Shown here: piece after piece, positions 7,190 through 16,294 of the stretch | Layout of the letters: each line of letters begins with the position of its first letter | How positions within the stretch are numbered: position 1 is the first letter of the stretch | DNA from: Gemmatimonadota bacterium | Lineage (GTDB): Bacteria > Gemmatimonadota > Gemmatimonadetes > Palauibacterales > Palauibacteraceae | DNA length: 38,932 nucleotides | Assembly (NCBI GenBank): GCA_022825725.1 | Contig: JAJDWE010000053.1 | Span: forward strand, 1-38,932 | Direction of reading: 5' to 3' | Program-made: the position numbers and the translations under genes | Notes under the pieces: generated by a model | What the model was told of the DNA's origin: nothing | Databases searched by the model: none | The model's input: the letters and a program-made list of their open reading frames with translations, nothing else

Positions 7190-8517
7190 CCTCCGCAACC
7201 GAGGCCGTTCAGGTGGCAGTTCGCCCGCAGCTCGATGATCGAGATCGGGAGCATCGTACCCGGCTGCGACAACGCGGCCGAGGCACCCTGCCACTGGGGA
7301 TCCGTGAGTCCCCACCGGTACATGTCCGCCAGGCGCAGGCCCTGCAGCAGCACGTTCACCCGGCGCGTGTGCTGGAGCATCTCCATTTCGGAGATCTGGC
7401 CGGAGTACGGCGTGACGCCGTCCAGCGCGCGGATGTGATTGATGTGCATGGCGAAACCGTTGGAATCCCCGCCCGCCAGCGCGTTCTCGGCCAGAATCAG
7501 GTGCATCATCCGGGCGGAGGTCAACGTCAGGGGCGGATAGACTCCGCCCTTGTCGAGGTAGCTGCCGCCCTTCCACTGATTCAGCCACTTGATGACCGCC
7601 GGGTCGTCGACGCCATCGATGGGATCCTTGAGCGCGATCCCGTTGATGTCGTTCTGGTCGTCCACCGTGGCGATCGAGAGGTCGATCTGGTTCTCCTTGC
7701 GGTCGTTGACCCACGACGCCATCGAGTTGGTGCGGCTGGCGCTCGAGAACGTCAGGTTGTGCGTCCAGTCCGCCTGGACGCTCGCGAGCACCGCGGCGGC
7801 GTCCGCGCCCGCGTCGGCCGAAGACACCAGCCCGCTCCCGGATGGCGACGGGTTGATCGCGTCCCATATCGCGCGGGACTGCCTGGCGCGGGCGCGAAGA
7901 GCCCTGGCCCGGGTCGCCATGTCCATGTCTCCCACCTCGTTGAAGCCGGACATGGCCGAGGAGAACCTGTCGATCGCACCGTCCAGCACCGAAGACATGT
8001 TGCCCGGTCCGATCGGAGGTCCGCTCTCCGTCTTGTCCGAGAACGCGAAGTCCTCCTGGATCTCTCCGATCACCATGTAGATGATGCCGGAGTACATGTA
8101 CGCCCGAGCCAGGTCGGTCTTGATCGAGTTGGACGGGTTGTTGCCGTGATGCTCCTGGAGGATTTCGATGGCTTCATCGCTCATCCACCGAGCCTGTCCC
8201 ATGGCCGGGAACGGGCCATCGATGAACTCGTTCAGCGGATCATCCACGAATCCGAGGTCGAGCGAGAGCCAGGCATCCCTGGAGCCGATCCAGCGCATCT
8301 CGTCGGACGCGACCAGGTACGGCTGCCAGGACTGGGATACGGAAGACGCCACGAGCGTGAGCGTTCCGTTCACGACGGCGGACGCCGCCGCCTCCTGGCG
8401 GACATCCTCTTCGACCAGGTCGTTAGGGTTGTTGACGTCCAGCAGGTCGCCGCATCCGAGCGCGAAAACGGCCAGAAGAGGCGTGGCCAAACAGGCCTTG
8501 AGATATCGATTCTTCAT
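7186..8517 (-). CDS. RagB/SusD-family nutrient-uptake outer-membrane lipoprotein
   Basis: A 443-residue surface lipoprotein that caps a SusC-type TonB-dependent channel and captures the substrate (glycan or peptide) for import. The N-terminus is a lipoprotein signal (MKNRYLKACLATPLLAVFALGC, Cys22) followed by GDLLDVNNPNDLVEEDV, the typical mature start of the Gemmatimonadota/Bacteroidota SusD group. Alpha-helical TPR-like segments follow (ARAYMYSGIIYMVIGEI, MHLILAENALAGGDSNGFAMHINHIRA). The protein is somewhat shorter than the roughly 500-600 residues of Bacteroides SusD. It starts 21 bases after the corrected susC stop, so the two are one operon. The next gene's start overlaps its stop. Substrate unknown. 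Confidence 0.88.
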   Translation of the reverse strand: MKNRYLKACLATPLLAVFALGCGDLLDVNNPNDLVEEDVRQEAAASAVVNGTLTLVASSVSQSWQPYLVASDEMRWIGSRDAWLSLDLGFVDDPLNEFIDGPFPAMGQARWMSDEAIEILQEHHGNNPSNSIKTDLARAYMYSGIIYMVIGEIQEDFAFSDKTESGPPIGPGNMSSVLDGAIDRFSSAMSGFNEVGDMDMATRARALRARARQSRAIWDAINPSPSGSGLVSSADAGADAAAVLASVQADWTHNLTFSSASRTNSMASWVNDRKENQIDLSIATVDDQNDINGIALKDPIDGVDDPAVIKWLNQWKGGSYLDKGGVYPPLTLTSARMMHLILAENALAGGDSNGFAMHINHIRALDGVTPYSGQISEMEMLQHTRRVNVLLQGLRLADMYRWGLTDPQWQGASAALSQPGTMLPISIIELRANCHLNGLGCGG

Positions 8518-8538
8518 GGTTTTCCTCGCTTGGATGAT

Positions 8539-11500
8539 CTAGAGAGTGAGCCGCACGGACATCGTGAAGCGCCGCGGGATCGGAATGCCCCACCCTTCCG
8601 TCGAATTCAGGAAGTTGCAGTTGAGGCCGCCGTTGCAGCGCCCGAGGACGTTGCCCTCCGGGGTCCATGCCCGGGTAATCGCCCAGCATGAAGAGCATCA
8701 GGTTGCGCACGCCCATGTTCACCGTCGCGGCCGAAAAGCCCCAGCGCTCGATGACCCCCGCCGGCACGCGGTAGCTGAGCGACAACTCGCGCCAGTGGAT
8801 CGAATCGGCGTCGTAGATCCCGTTCATGCCGCTCATCGGCGAGAGACCCTCGACCTCGTGGGCCCAGGCGATCGCCGCATCAAGCCGCTCGTCCGCCGAG
8901 GAGCCCGGGTTCAGCATCGTGGAGTACAGCTCCGCCGAGCGCGGCGTGTTGCGCCCGATGAAGTTGTTGGCGCGCCGGAACATGCCCGAGAGATCCTGCA
9001 CCTGGTGGCCGAACTTGTACTCCATGAGCGTCGTCAGCTGGAAGTTCCCCAGGAACGCAAGGTCGAAGCCGAAGGAGCCCGCGTAGTCCGGGGTCGGGTT
9101 GCCGAGGTGCGTGTCGAGCAGTCCCGTCCCGCAGTTGTGCGACGCCAGCCCGCCGTTGGGCATCCCGAAGTCCTCGTTGCCGACCGCAAGCGGCTTGAAG
9201 CTGTTGGGGTTGCGCGGCTGACTGAAGTACGCGAGCGCCTGATCGCGCGTCGGGACGACGCAGGTGCCGTCGACCGGATCGAGGATGTTCAGCGGGATCG
9301 CCACATCGGCGACCTTTGCACCGAAGAAGGCGCCCGGCGTGAAGCCCTCGACCAGGTAGTTGCGGTAGCGCGGGTAGCTGCCGCCGGTCTTGAGCGGAGG
9401 CGCGCCCCCCATGTCCGAGATCTCCTCGGAGAGGAAGGCCGTGTTCGCGAAGACGTTGAGCGAGATGTCCCGCGCCTGGATCAGGTTGCCGCGGACCCCG
9501 AACTCGATTCCGGAGGCGAGCACTTCGCCGATGTTGTCGAGCTGGGTCTGCGTGAATCCGCCCGTGACCGGGAACTGCCGCGCCACCATGGCGTCGGTGA
9601 CCGTGCGATCCCACCAGGTCGCCTCGACCGACCACCGGTCGTTGAAGAGACCCAGGTCGATCCCGAACTCCAACTCCGTGGACACCTCGGGCTTCAACTG
9701 TTCGTTGCCGAGATTCGACGGCTGGACGCCGGGACCCACCTCGGTGCCCAGCGACGAGAACGTCGTGAACTTGTCGAAGGCGCCCGGCTGCAGGCCTGAC
9801 GTTCCGTAGGCACCCTTGATCCGCATCGAAGAGAAGACCTCGCTGTCCCACTGTTCGCTCGGGACGATCGCGAAGTTGGCCTTGGGGTAGAAGGCGGTGT
9901 TGAAGGCCTCACCGAATGCCGAGTTGGCATCCCAGCGCCCCCCCACCGTGACGAAGAGCCAGTTGTCGTATCCGGTCTGGTTCTGCACGTAGCCGCCGAT
10001 CTGCGTCACGCGCAGCCAGTTCTCGAACGAGGATTCGGAACCCAGCGCCGAAAGCGTCTCCAGGCCGGGGCCGGGGAAGTCGCGTCCGCTCCCGCCCGCC
10101 GACTGCGCCTGCCGCAGGAATCCCTGGCCACCGAAGAGCAGCGTGTTCTCGATCCGGTCGGTGCTGAAGACGTAGGACCCCTTGATGTCGGCCGTGATCT
10201 CCCGGCTGCGATTCTCGTTGACGTTCCGGCTCCCGTCCGGGGTCGAGCCCGAGAAGCCGTCCACGTTCCACCGATAGGGCCGGAAGCTGACCGCGTCGTC
10301 GGACGTGAAGTCGATGCCGAAGGTCCCGTTGAGGTTGAACGCTTCGTTGGGCGAGAAGTCGAGGTTTGCGGACCCCGCGAAGTGCTGCGAGTTCACGAAG
10401 TTCAGCTGGTAGGCGTTCTCGCGCAGCGTGGCGAACGCCGGCTGGCCGTACTGGTTGATCTGTCCGAGCTCCGGGTCGTTGTTGGCGAGCCGAAGCTGCG
10501 ACATGAGCGCCGATGAGAACACGCCGTAGATGTTGTTGGAGTTATCGGGCGTGTGGTGCTCCATGTCCGAATAGAGCGTCGTCACGCCGATGCGCAGATC
10601 GCTGCTCGGGATCAGCGTGAAGTTGGTGTGGATCGATGCGCGGCGGTTGGTGTCGTTCTCGGGGTCGATCCCCTCCACCGGGTCGAAGTTCCGCGACGCG
10701 TCGTACGGGCCGTCCTCGGTGGCGAGGCGCCCGGAGGCGAAGTACTGGAACACGCTCGTTCCACCCTGGAGGGATCCGGAGTACGTCTGGCCGAATCCGG
10801 TCGTGAGCAGATCGGGAATCAGGTCGCGCTCGACCGGGGTCCAGGGCGACACGGACTCTCCCCAGCGGTTCGACATCAGGTTGACGGCGTCCGCCAGCCG
10901 CTGAGCGTCTCCGTCTCCCGTGCATCCGGGACTCGCGCAGGCCCGGCCGGCGAAGTCGGCGACCGGCAGGATGCGATTCGTCGGCACGGAGATCCCGGTC
11001 AGGTCGGCACGAAGCGTGAAGCGCGGCGTGCCGATGTTGCCCCGCTTCGTGAAGATCTGGATCACGCCGTTCGAAGCCTCCGTCCCGTACAGCGTCGCGG
11101 CCGCGGCGCCCTTCAGGATCTCGACGCGCTCGATGGACTCGGGCGGAATGTCGTCGAGGCGGGAGGGGCTTCCCTGCCCGTTGAAGCTCTGCACCGCCGA
11201 GCGGTCCACGCGGATTCCGTCAACGTAGATGATCGGTTCGTTCAGCTGCGACAGCGACGCCGACCCGCGGATGCGGATTCGGGCGCCTTCGCCGGTGTAG
11301 CCCGAGGAGGGCAGCGCCACCACGCCGGGTTCGCGGCCCGCGATGAGCTGACTGAAGTCGGAGATCGGCGCGTTCTCGAGCTCCGCCGCGTCCAGTGTCG
11401 CGATCGTGTGGCCGAGCCGGCGTTTCTCGGTCGCGACGCCGGTCCCCGTCACGACGATCTCGTCCATCTGGACCGCGGTGACAATGAGGGCGAAGTCGAC

Positions 11501-11812
11501 CGTCTGCGTCTCGCCGGCGGCGACGGTCACGGTCTCGGAGGCCTGGCGGTAGCCCACCAGGCGGACCGTAAGCGTCTGCTCCCCGGCGGGTACGTTGAGC
11601 AGTACGAAGTCTCCGCTGGCGTTCGTGAAGGTTCCGATACCGGTGCCTTCGATGAACACCTGCACGGACGACAGCGGTCGGAGGGAGCCCTCTTCCGTCA
11701 CCTGGCCCGCGATGCTGCCCGCACCCTGGCCGCTCAGGCCCGGTGCGAGGCAGGCGAGCGCGAAAGCGGCGGCTCCCCATGCTCCGATGGTTCGACAAGC
11801 GATGCCTTTCAT
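8539..11812 (-). CDS. SusC/RagA-family TonB-linked outer-membrane receptor (frameshifted near 3' end)
   Basis: The outer-membrane beta-barrel partner of the SusD-like lipoprotein, importing substrate with TonB energy. A signal peptide covers about residues 1-28. A carboxypeptidase-regulatory-like beta-sandwich follows (SIAGQVTEEGSLRPLSSVQVFIEG), then the region IVVTGTGVATEKRRLGHTIA and the plug domain (IIYVDGIRVD, ERVEILKGAAAATLYGTEASNGVI). The rest is the barrel. The frame as written leaves the barrel after DYPGMDP, in a run of four G at 8660-8663, and runs on to 8423 through unrelated Pro/Arg-rich residues over the susD start. Removing one base restores PEGNVLGRCNGGLNC and a proper C-terminus, RRFTMSVRLTL, with a stop at 8539-8541. 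The coordinates given are for the restored frame. This could be an assembly error or a real mutation. No SD precedes the ATG. Confidence 0.88.
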
Positions 11813-11826
11813 GCGACGTTCGAAGA

Positions 11827-11855
11827 TTTATACATCCACACACAATCGTGGTAAA
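11827..11855 (-). promoter_or_regulatory. Predicted sigma70-type promoter for the susC operon
   Basis: On the minus strand, TTTACC (11855-11850), a 17-base spacer and TATAAA (11832-11827) precede the susC ATG by 14 bases. Transcription would start about seven bases before the start codon, leaving no room for a ribosome site, and none is seen. Confidence 0.5.
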
Positions 11856-11889
11856 GGGGGTGGCCGGGAAAGCGGGGGCGCGCGGCACG

Positions 11890-14800
11890 CTAGAAGCGGA
11901 CGCGGACCCCGATTTGAGCCCGCCGCGTGTCGCCGAAGCCGCTCCGGATCGTGCCATCGAAGTTGAACAGTAGTCCGGTCTGCGCGGTGTCGAGGAAGTT
12001 GTCGGCGCCGGTCAGATTGAAGACCTCCAGAATCGGCTCGAGCGTGCGTCCGCCCCCGACGTCGAACGTCTTCGAGAGTCGCAGATCCCATGTGAAGAAA
12101 TCGTTCTCCCGCCGGAGCGTGTTGCGTCTGAGGACCGAGCCATCGGCGCACACGCGGTCCCCCGGGGCTCCCGCGCGCTGGCCCGCGGGGGCCGCGAGGG
12201 GATTCGCCGGGGTCGGGCCGCAACTCTCCGACATCGGCGATGCGGAGAGGTATCGGAAGACGTGGTTGAGGACGACCCCGCGCCCGAGATCGAAGAGCGC
12301 GAAACCGGTCAGCTGGTGCCGCCGGTCCCGGATCGACCAGTTGTATTCGGGCTCCAAATCGGTTGCGGTCGCATAGAAGAAGTTGAACGGGTCCCGCTCG
12401 TTATCGTCGTCCGACCTGTCGAATCCCAGCGTGTAGTTCGCGTCGAAACTCAGCCTCCCGCCGAGCGCGGCGTCCCCGCGCAGTCCGAGCGTGATCGCGT
12501 TGTAGCGGGAGCGGGCGCTGCTCTCCGTCACGGTGACCGTCCCCAGCGCGCTGGCCCCCTCGGCGAAGGGCGCGCCGAGTTCCGCCGCGTTCCGGTCCAC
12601 GAAGCGGAACAGGTTGTCCGTGCGGGCGTGCTGCAGCGAAAGCGTCACCGCCGCGTTCTCGCTCAGCGCCTGCTCCAGGGCGACGTTGAAGGACCAGGTC
12701 CGCGGCAGTTCGAGGTTGCGGTCCGCGATGTTCACGCCGGGCTGGAAGGGCGGCGTGCCCGGCGGAGGCGGCGTCAGGAACTCCCCGATCTGCGGGGGCG
12801 GCGGCAGGAAGGTCGCGTCGCTGGCCGCGAACTGCGTGCCCTGGAAGGCGCCGTTCGTCGTCCGGTGCTGCGCGAACACCAGCATCGGGATCCGCGAGAA
12901 GTAGGATCCGGCGTTGAGGCGGACGAGGGTGCGCCCATCATCCCCTGGATCCCAGGCGAGCCCGAAGCGCGGCTGGAAGTTGTCGAGGTCGTCCGGAATC
13001 GTCCCATCCGACGGGAAACCCGAGGTCCCGATCCATGGTCCGTAGAAGGTGTCCCCGGGCTCGATGAACATCCCCGGGTGCCACGACCCTTCCCAGCGCA
13101 CGCCGAGGTTCAGCGTGAGATTGTCGCGCGGGCGCCACGTGTCCTGGATGAAGATCCCGAGTTCGTGCATCGAGAAGTCCTGCAGCCCCAGCTGGTCGGC
13201 CGGGGTGTTCCCCAGCGTGAGGGCCTGCAGGTAGAGGAGCACGGGGCCGGTGATCGCGGTTCCGGGCGGACAGACGCCTTCCGCGCTGTCGGAACCGTCG
13301 GAGCAGGTGACGTACCGGTTCCCCTGCGTGACGAAGTTCATGAATCCGTCGACGGAGGAGAACTTGTAGAGCCCGTTCGCGAAGCCGATGAACTGCTGGC
13401 CGACCCCCGTCCGGTTGTACTCGACGCCGACCTTGACCAGGTGGTCCCCCGCGAGGAAGGAGAGGTTGTCGACGAGCTGGACGCGGGTGTCGTAGCCCGG
13501 ATCGATGGGGAGGAAGAAGGGCATCCCGATGCGGAACCCGTCCGCGAAGTCCATCGCGATGTCCGGGAAGGGACGGCCGCCGATCGCGGCGAAGGCCGGC
13601 TGCGGCGGCGGGGCGGAGCCCGGAAGGAGGGGTCCGTCGTAGCCCCGGGGCCGATCCTCGCGCGCGTACTGGAAGCGGAACTCGTTGGAGACCGTGTTGG
13701 AGAGCTGCGACCTGAGGCTCGCGTTGATCGCGTGGGAGAAGTCCTCCTCCAGGCCGTTGGCGCTGAGACCCCAGGAATCCACGTCGAAGGTCCCGTTCAC
13801 CTGCTGGGACCAGGTGTAGTTGTATTTGAAGGACGCCTGGTGGCGGTCGCTGAGGTGGAAATCGAGCTTCGCGACGAGCGCGCGGTTGTCGTCGGTGCGG
13901 CGGATGGGGCCGAACTCATCGTCGAACCGGCCGGGCCACTGCGCCTGAAGGAAGTTCTCCAGCTTCTCGAGTTCGGACCGGTTCACGACGTTGCGCGTGA
14001 ACTGCTTCGTCTCGTTCGCCTGCTGCTGGTCGTAGGCGACGAAGAAGAACGCCTTGTCGCGCACGATCGGGCCGCCGAAGGTGAAGCCGAACTGGCCGCG
14101 TCCGAACTCGGGCTTTCCGCCCCCGCGCTCGCTCGGGTACGCCGTGGAGATCGCGTCCCACTGGCCGAAGTAGTGCGCGGAGCCCGCGAACTCGTTCGTG
14201 CCCGACTTCGTGATGACGTTCACGAAGCCGCCCGCGGAGCGCCCGAACTCCGCCGACGCCCCCTGGTTCACGACGACGATTTCCTCGATCGCGTCCTGGT
14301 TGAAGGTGAAGGCGGGCCGCTGGCCGCCACGCTGCTCGCCGAAGAAGGGGTTGTTGAAGTCGGCTCCGTCCACGGAAACGTTGTTGAAGATCCCCCGCTG
14401 TCCTCCGATGTTGAGGACTTCGCCGTCCGGACCCTGCGACACGGACACGCCCGGCGTGAGGAGCGTGTAGTCGAGGAAGTTGCGGCCGTTGTTGGGCAGG
14501 TTGTCGACGACCTCCTCGGCGAGCCGGTGGGAACTCGACGAGTCCTCGGTGTCGACGAGCGGCGTCCGGTCCGCCGTCACGGTGATCTCGGCCACCGCGA
14601 CGGGCCTGAATTCGAGTACGAGGTCGACGATCTCTCCGACCCGGAGTACGAGCCCCTCCGTACGCTCGTCGCCGAACTGGCCCACGGCCCGGGCGGTGAC
14701 GTCGTAAACCCCCAGCGGGAGGAGCGTCCGCACGAACGCCCCGTTGGAGCCCGTCACAACGGTCGTGGCAAAGCCGGTCGCGCGGTGCTCCATGATCACG

Positions 14801-14970
14801 GCGGCGCCGGCGACGGGCGCTCCCACGGGATCGCGGACGACGCCGCGGATGACGCCGGTGGTCGCCTGGGCCTGCGCGGCCGCGTCCGCCGCGGCGGCGC
14901 AGCAAAGCGCGAGCACGGCGAACAGAAGGGTGGACCCGCGTCGGGAGACCGGAACCCGGCATGGCCGCAT
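11890..14970 (-). CDS. TonB-dependent receptor with N-terminal carboxypeptidase-regulatory-like domain (Oar-like)
   Basis: A 1026-residue outer-membrane protein. A signal peptide of about 34 residues (LLFAVLALCCAAAADAAAQA) leads to a CarboxypepD-regulatory-like beta-sandwich (GVIRGVVRDPVGAPVAGAAV, about residues 40-125). The plug domain follows (NNGRNFLDYTLLTPGVSV, FNNVSVDGADFNNPFFGEQR, FGRSAGGFVNVITKSGTNEF). The large barrel ends in a terminal aromatic strand, AQIGVRVRF, ideal for outer-membrane insertion. This is the Oar/TonB-receptor architecture with no SusD partner beside it, so it may take up a different substrate from the SusCD-like pair. The start at 14970 is supported by AAGGAG seven bases upstream. 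The tRNA gene lies just upstream on the same strand, so co-transcription is possible. Confidence 0.88.
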   Translation of the reverse strand: MRPCRVPVSRRGSTLLFAVLALCCAAAADAAAQAQATTGVIRGVVRDPVGAPVAGAAVIMEHRATGFATTVVTGSNGAFVRTLLPLGVYDVTARAVGQFGDERTEGLVLRVGEIVDLVLEFRPVAVAEITVTADRTPLVDTEDSSSSHRLAEEVVDNLPNNGRNFLDYTLLTPGVSVSQGPDGEVLNIGGQRGIFNNVSVDGADFNNPFFGEQRGGQRPAFTFNQDAIEEIVVVNQGASAEFGRSAGGFVNVITKSGTNEFAGSAHYFGQWDAISTAYPSERGGGKPEFGRGQFGFTFGGPIVRDKAFFFVAYDQQQANETKQFTRNVVNRSELEKLENFLQAQWPGRFDDEFGPIRRTDDNRALVAKLDFHLSDRHQASFKYNYTWSQQVNGTFDVDSWGLSANGLEEDFSHAINASLRSQLSNTVSNEFRFQYAREDRPRGYDGPLLPGSAPPPQPAFAAIGGRPFPDIAMDFADGFRIGMPFFLPIDPGYDTRVQLVDNLSFLAGDHLVKVGVEYNRTGVGQQFIGFANGLYKFSSVDGFMNFVTQGNRYVTCSDGSDSAEGVCPPGTAITGPVLLYLQALTLGNTPADQLGLQDFSMHELGIFIQDTWRPRDNLTLNLGVRWEGSWHPGMFIEPGDTFYGPWIGTSGFPSDGTIPDDLDNFQPRFGLAWDPGDDGRTLVRLNAGSYFSRIPMLVFAQHRTTNGAFQGTQFAASDATFLPPPPQIGEFLTPPPPGTPPFQPGVNIADRNLELPRTWSFNVALEQALSENAAVTLSLQHARTDNLFRFVDRNAAELGAPFAEGASALGTVTVTESSARSRYNAITLGLRGDAALGGRLSFDANYTLGFDRSDDDNERDPFNFFYATATDLEPEYNWSIRDRRHQLTGFALFDLGRGVVLNHVFRYLSASPMSESCGPTPANPLAAPAGQRAGAPGDRVCADGSVLRRNTLRRENDFFTWDLRLSKTFDVGGGRTLEPILEVFNLTGADNFLDTAQTGLLFNFDGTIRSGFGDTRRAQIGVRVRF

Positions 14971-15029
14971 GGACGACTCCTTGCTTCCTCGTGGTGGAAC
15001 TGCGCGTAGGGACTCGGGGATTCTGAAGA

Positions 15030-15103
15030 TGGGCCCGGCAGGATTCGAACCTGCGACCTTGGGATTATGAGTCCCCTGCTCTAACCAGCTGAGCTACGGG
15101 CCC
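15030..15103 (-). tRNA. tRNA with CAU anticodon (Met or lysidine-modified Ile2)
   Basis: A 74-base cloverleaf with a perfect 7-bp acceptor stem (GGGCCCG/CGGGCCC) and discriminator A. The D-arm is AGCTCAGCTGGTTAGAGC, the anticodon loop is CTCATAA (anticodon at 15067-15069), and the T-arm is GCAGG-TTCGAAT-CCTGC. One G-A mismatch closes the anticodon stem. CCA is not encoded. CAU occurs in elongator Met, initiator Met and Ile2 tRNAs. The paired acceptor end argues against initiator, but I cannot separate Met from Ile2. Confidence 0.95.
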
Positions 15104-15116
15104 GGACGGAGCGTGA

Positions 15117-15145
15117 AACGTACGCGCCGCGACGCCTCGCACCAA
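15117..15145 (-). promoter_or_regulatory. Possible promoter for the tRNA gene
   Basis: TTGGTG (15145-15140), a 17-base spacer and TACGTT (15122-15117) on the minus strand end 13 bases before the mature tRNA. The spacing is good but both hexamers match consensus only in part. Confidence 0.3.
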
Positions 15146-15189
15146 CGTCCCGGCGGCCGCCGCGGGGTGGCCGCGCGTCCGCGGCGCCA

Positions 15190-16251
15190 TCACGGTGCGA
15201 CGTCGACCCCGACCTCGGGACCATCCCGCTCGATCACCTCTCCGATCACGGCGGAGGCGTAGCCCGCAGCGGCGAGCGCGGCCGATGCGGACGACGCGTC
15301 GTCCGCGGGGACGGCCGCCAGCAGCCCGCCCGATGTCTGCGGGTCGAGGAGGAGGGTCCGCCGGTCTTCGGCGACCGCGTCATCCCACCGCACCTGCGAC
15401 GCGTAGGCGTCCCGGTTCCGGGTCGTGCCGCCCGGGACGCACCCCTCCCCGGCGAGGCGCAGCGCTCCGGGGAGGAGTTTCGGCGCCGAAGCGCGGATCC
15501 GGGCGCTCGCATCCGAGGCGCGGCACATCTCGAGCAGGTGGCCGAGGAGCCCGAAGCCGGTGACGTCGGTGGCCGCGTGAACGTCGAAGCCGGAAAGGAC
15601 GGCCGCCGCCTCGCGGTTGAGTTGTCGCATGGAATCGACGGCGACGCGGAGGTCGGCGAGGTCCGTCACGCCGCGCTTGATCCCCGTCGTGACGACGCCC
15701 GTTCCGAGCGCCTTGCCGAGCACGAGCGCATCCCCCGGCCGCGCGCCGCCCTTCCTCCACAGGCGGTCGGGATCGCCGAGTCCGATGGCCACGAGTCCGA
15801 ACTTCGGCTCCGCGTCGTCGATCGAGTGTCCCCCCGCGACGGCGATGCCGGCCGCGCGGCACACTTCCCCCGCGCCGCGGAGGATCGCGCCCACGATCTC
15901 GTCGGAGAGCGTTCCGGCGGGAACCGCGAGGATGTTGAGCGCGAAGATGGGGCGGGCCCGCATCGCGTAGAGATCGCCGAGCGCGTTCGCGGCCGCGATG
16001 GCGCCGAAGTCCTCCGGATCGTCGACGAGCGGAGTGAAGAAGTCGAGGCTCGCGACGATGGCTTCCCCGTCGTCGAGCAGATACACCGCGGCGTCGTCCG
16101 GACCATCGAGTCCCACGAGGAGCCGGTCATCGGGAACGTGCGGAACGTGCTGCAGGATGCGGCCCAGATCCTCCGGGCCGAGCTTGCACGCTCAGCCGGC
16201 TCCGTGAGAGTACTGGGTCAGGCGGGCCGCTTCGGCCGAGGGCGAGTTCAT
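15190..16251 (-). CDS. selD: Selenide, water dikinase, predicted selenocysteine-containing (UGA at codon 20)
   Basis: Makes selenophosphate from selenide and ATP, the selenium donor for selenocysteine tRNA and selenouridine. Reading from the ATG at 16251 gives MNSPSAEAARLTQYSHGAG, then UGA (16194-16192), then ACKLGPEDLGR. It continues in frame into an unmistakable SelD core (DDAAVYLLDDGEA, SLDFFTPLVDDPEDFG, AGGHSIDDAEPKFGL, VTGFGLLGHLLEM). In other SelD proteins the motif is SHGAGCGCK, with catalytic Cys17 and Lys20 in E. coli. Here UGA replaces exactly that Cys while the second Cys (22) and the Lys (23) remain. With a SECIS-like hairpin right after it, the UGA should be decoded as Sec, giving 353 residues. 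A start after the UGA (16116) would lack the catalytic loop. The gene is 43 bases downstream of batC. No selA, selB or selC is in the window. Confidence 0.92.
16146..16190 (-). promoter_or_regulatory. Candidate bacterial SECIS element in selD
   Basis: Starting two bases after the UGA, CGTGC (16190-16186) pairs with GCACG (16150-16146). Inside that stem, CGGCCC (16180-16175) pairs with GGGCCG (16165-16160) around a nine-base loop beginning GG. A stem-loop just 3' of the UGA with G at the start of the apical loop is what SelB recognises in bacterial selenoprotein mRNAs. The structure was folded by eye. Confidence 0.6.
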
Positions 16252-16294
16252 GGCGACCGAAGCTATGGCGACGCGAGGCGTCTCGCAGGGATTC

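Noticed and set aside
8423-8660. Extended C-terminus of susC as written
   Set aside because: Pro/Arg-rich, unlike any barrel end, and overlaps the susD start; the alternative frame gives a proper terminus.
12262-15009. 915-codon open frame antisense to the Oar-like receptor
   Set aside because: Low-complexity Arg/Glu/Val-rich translation without recognisable motifs, opposite a clear receptor gene; also reaches over the receptor's signal peptide.
15104-15189. Possible tRNA-Sec gene next to selD
   Set aside because: No cloverleaf or long variable arm could be folded here; only a weak tRNA promoter is visible.
15190-16116. Short selD starting at the ATG after the UGA
   Set aside because: Lacks the catalytic loop; the sequence upstream of the UGA matches the SelD N-terminus in frame, so the UGA is read as Sec.
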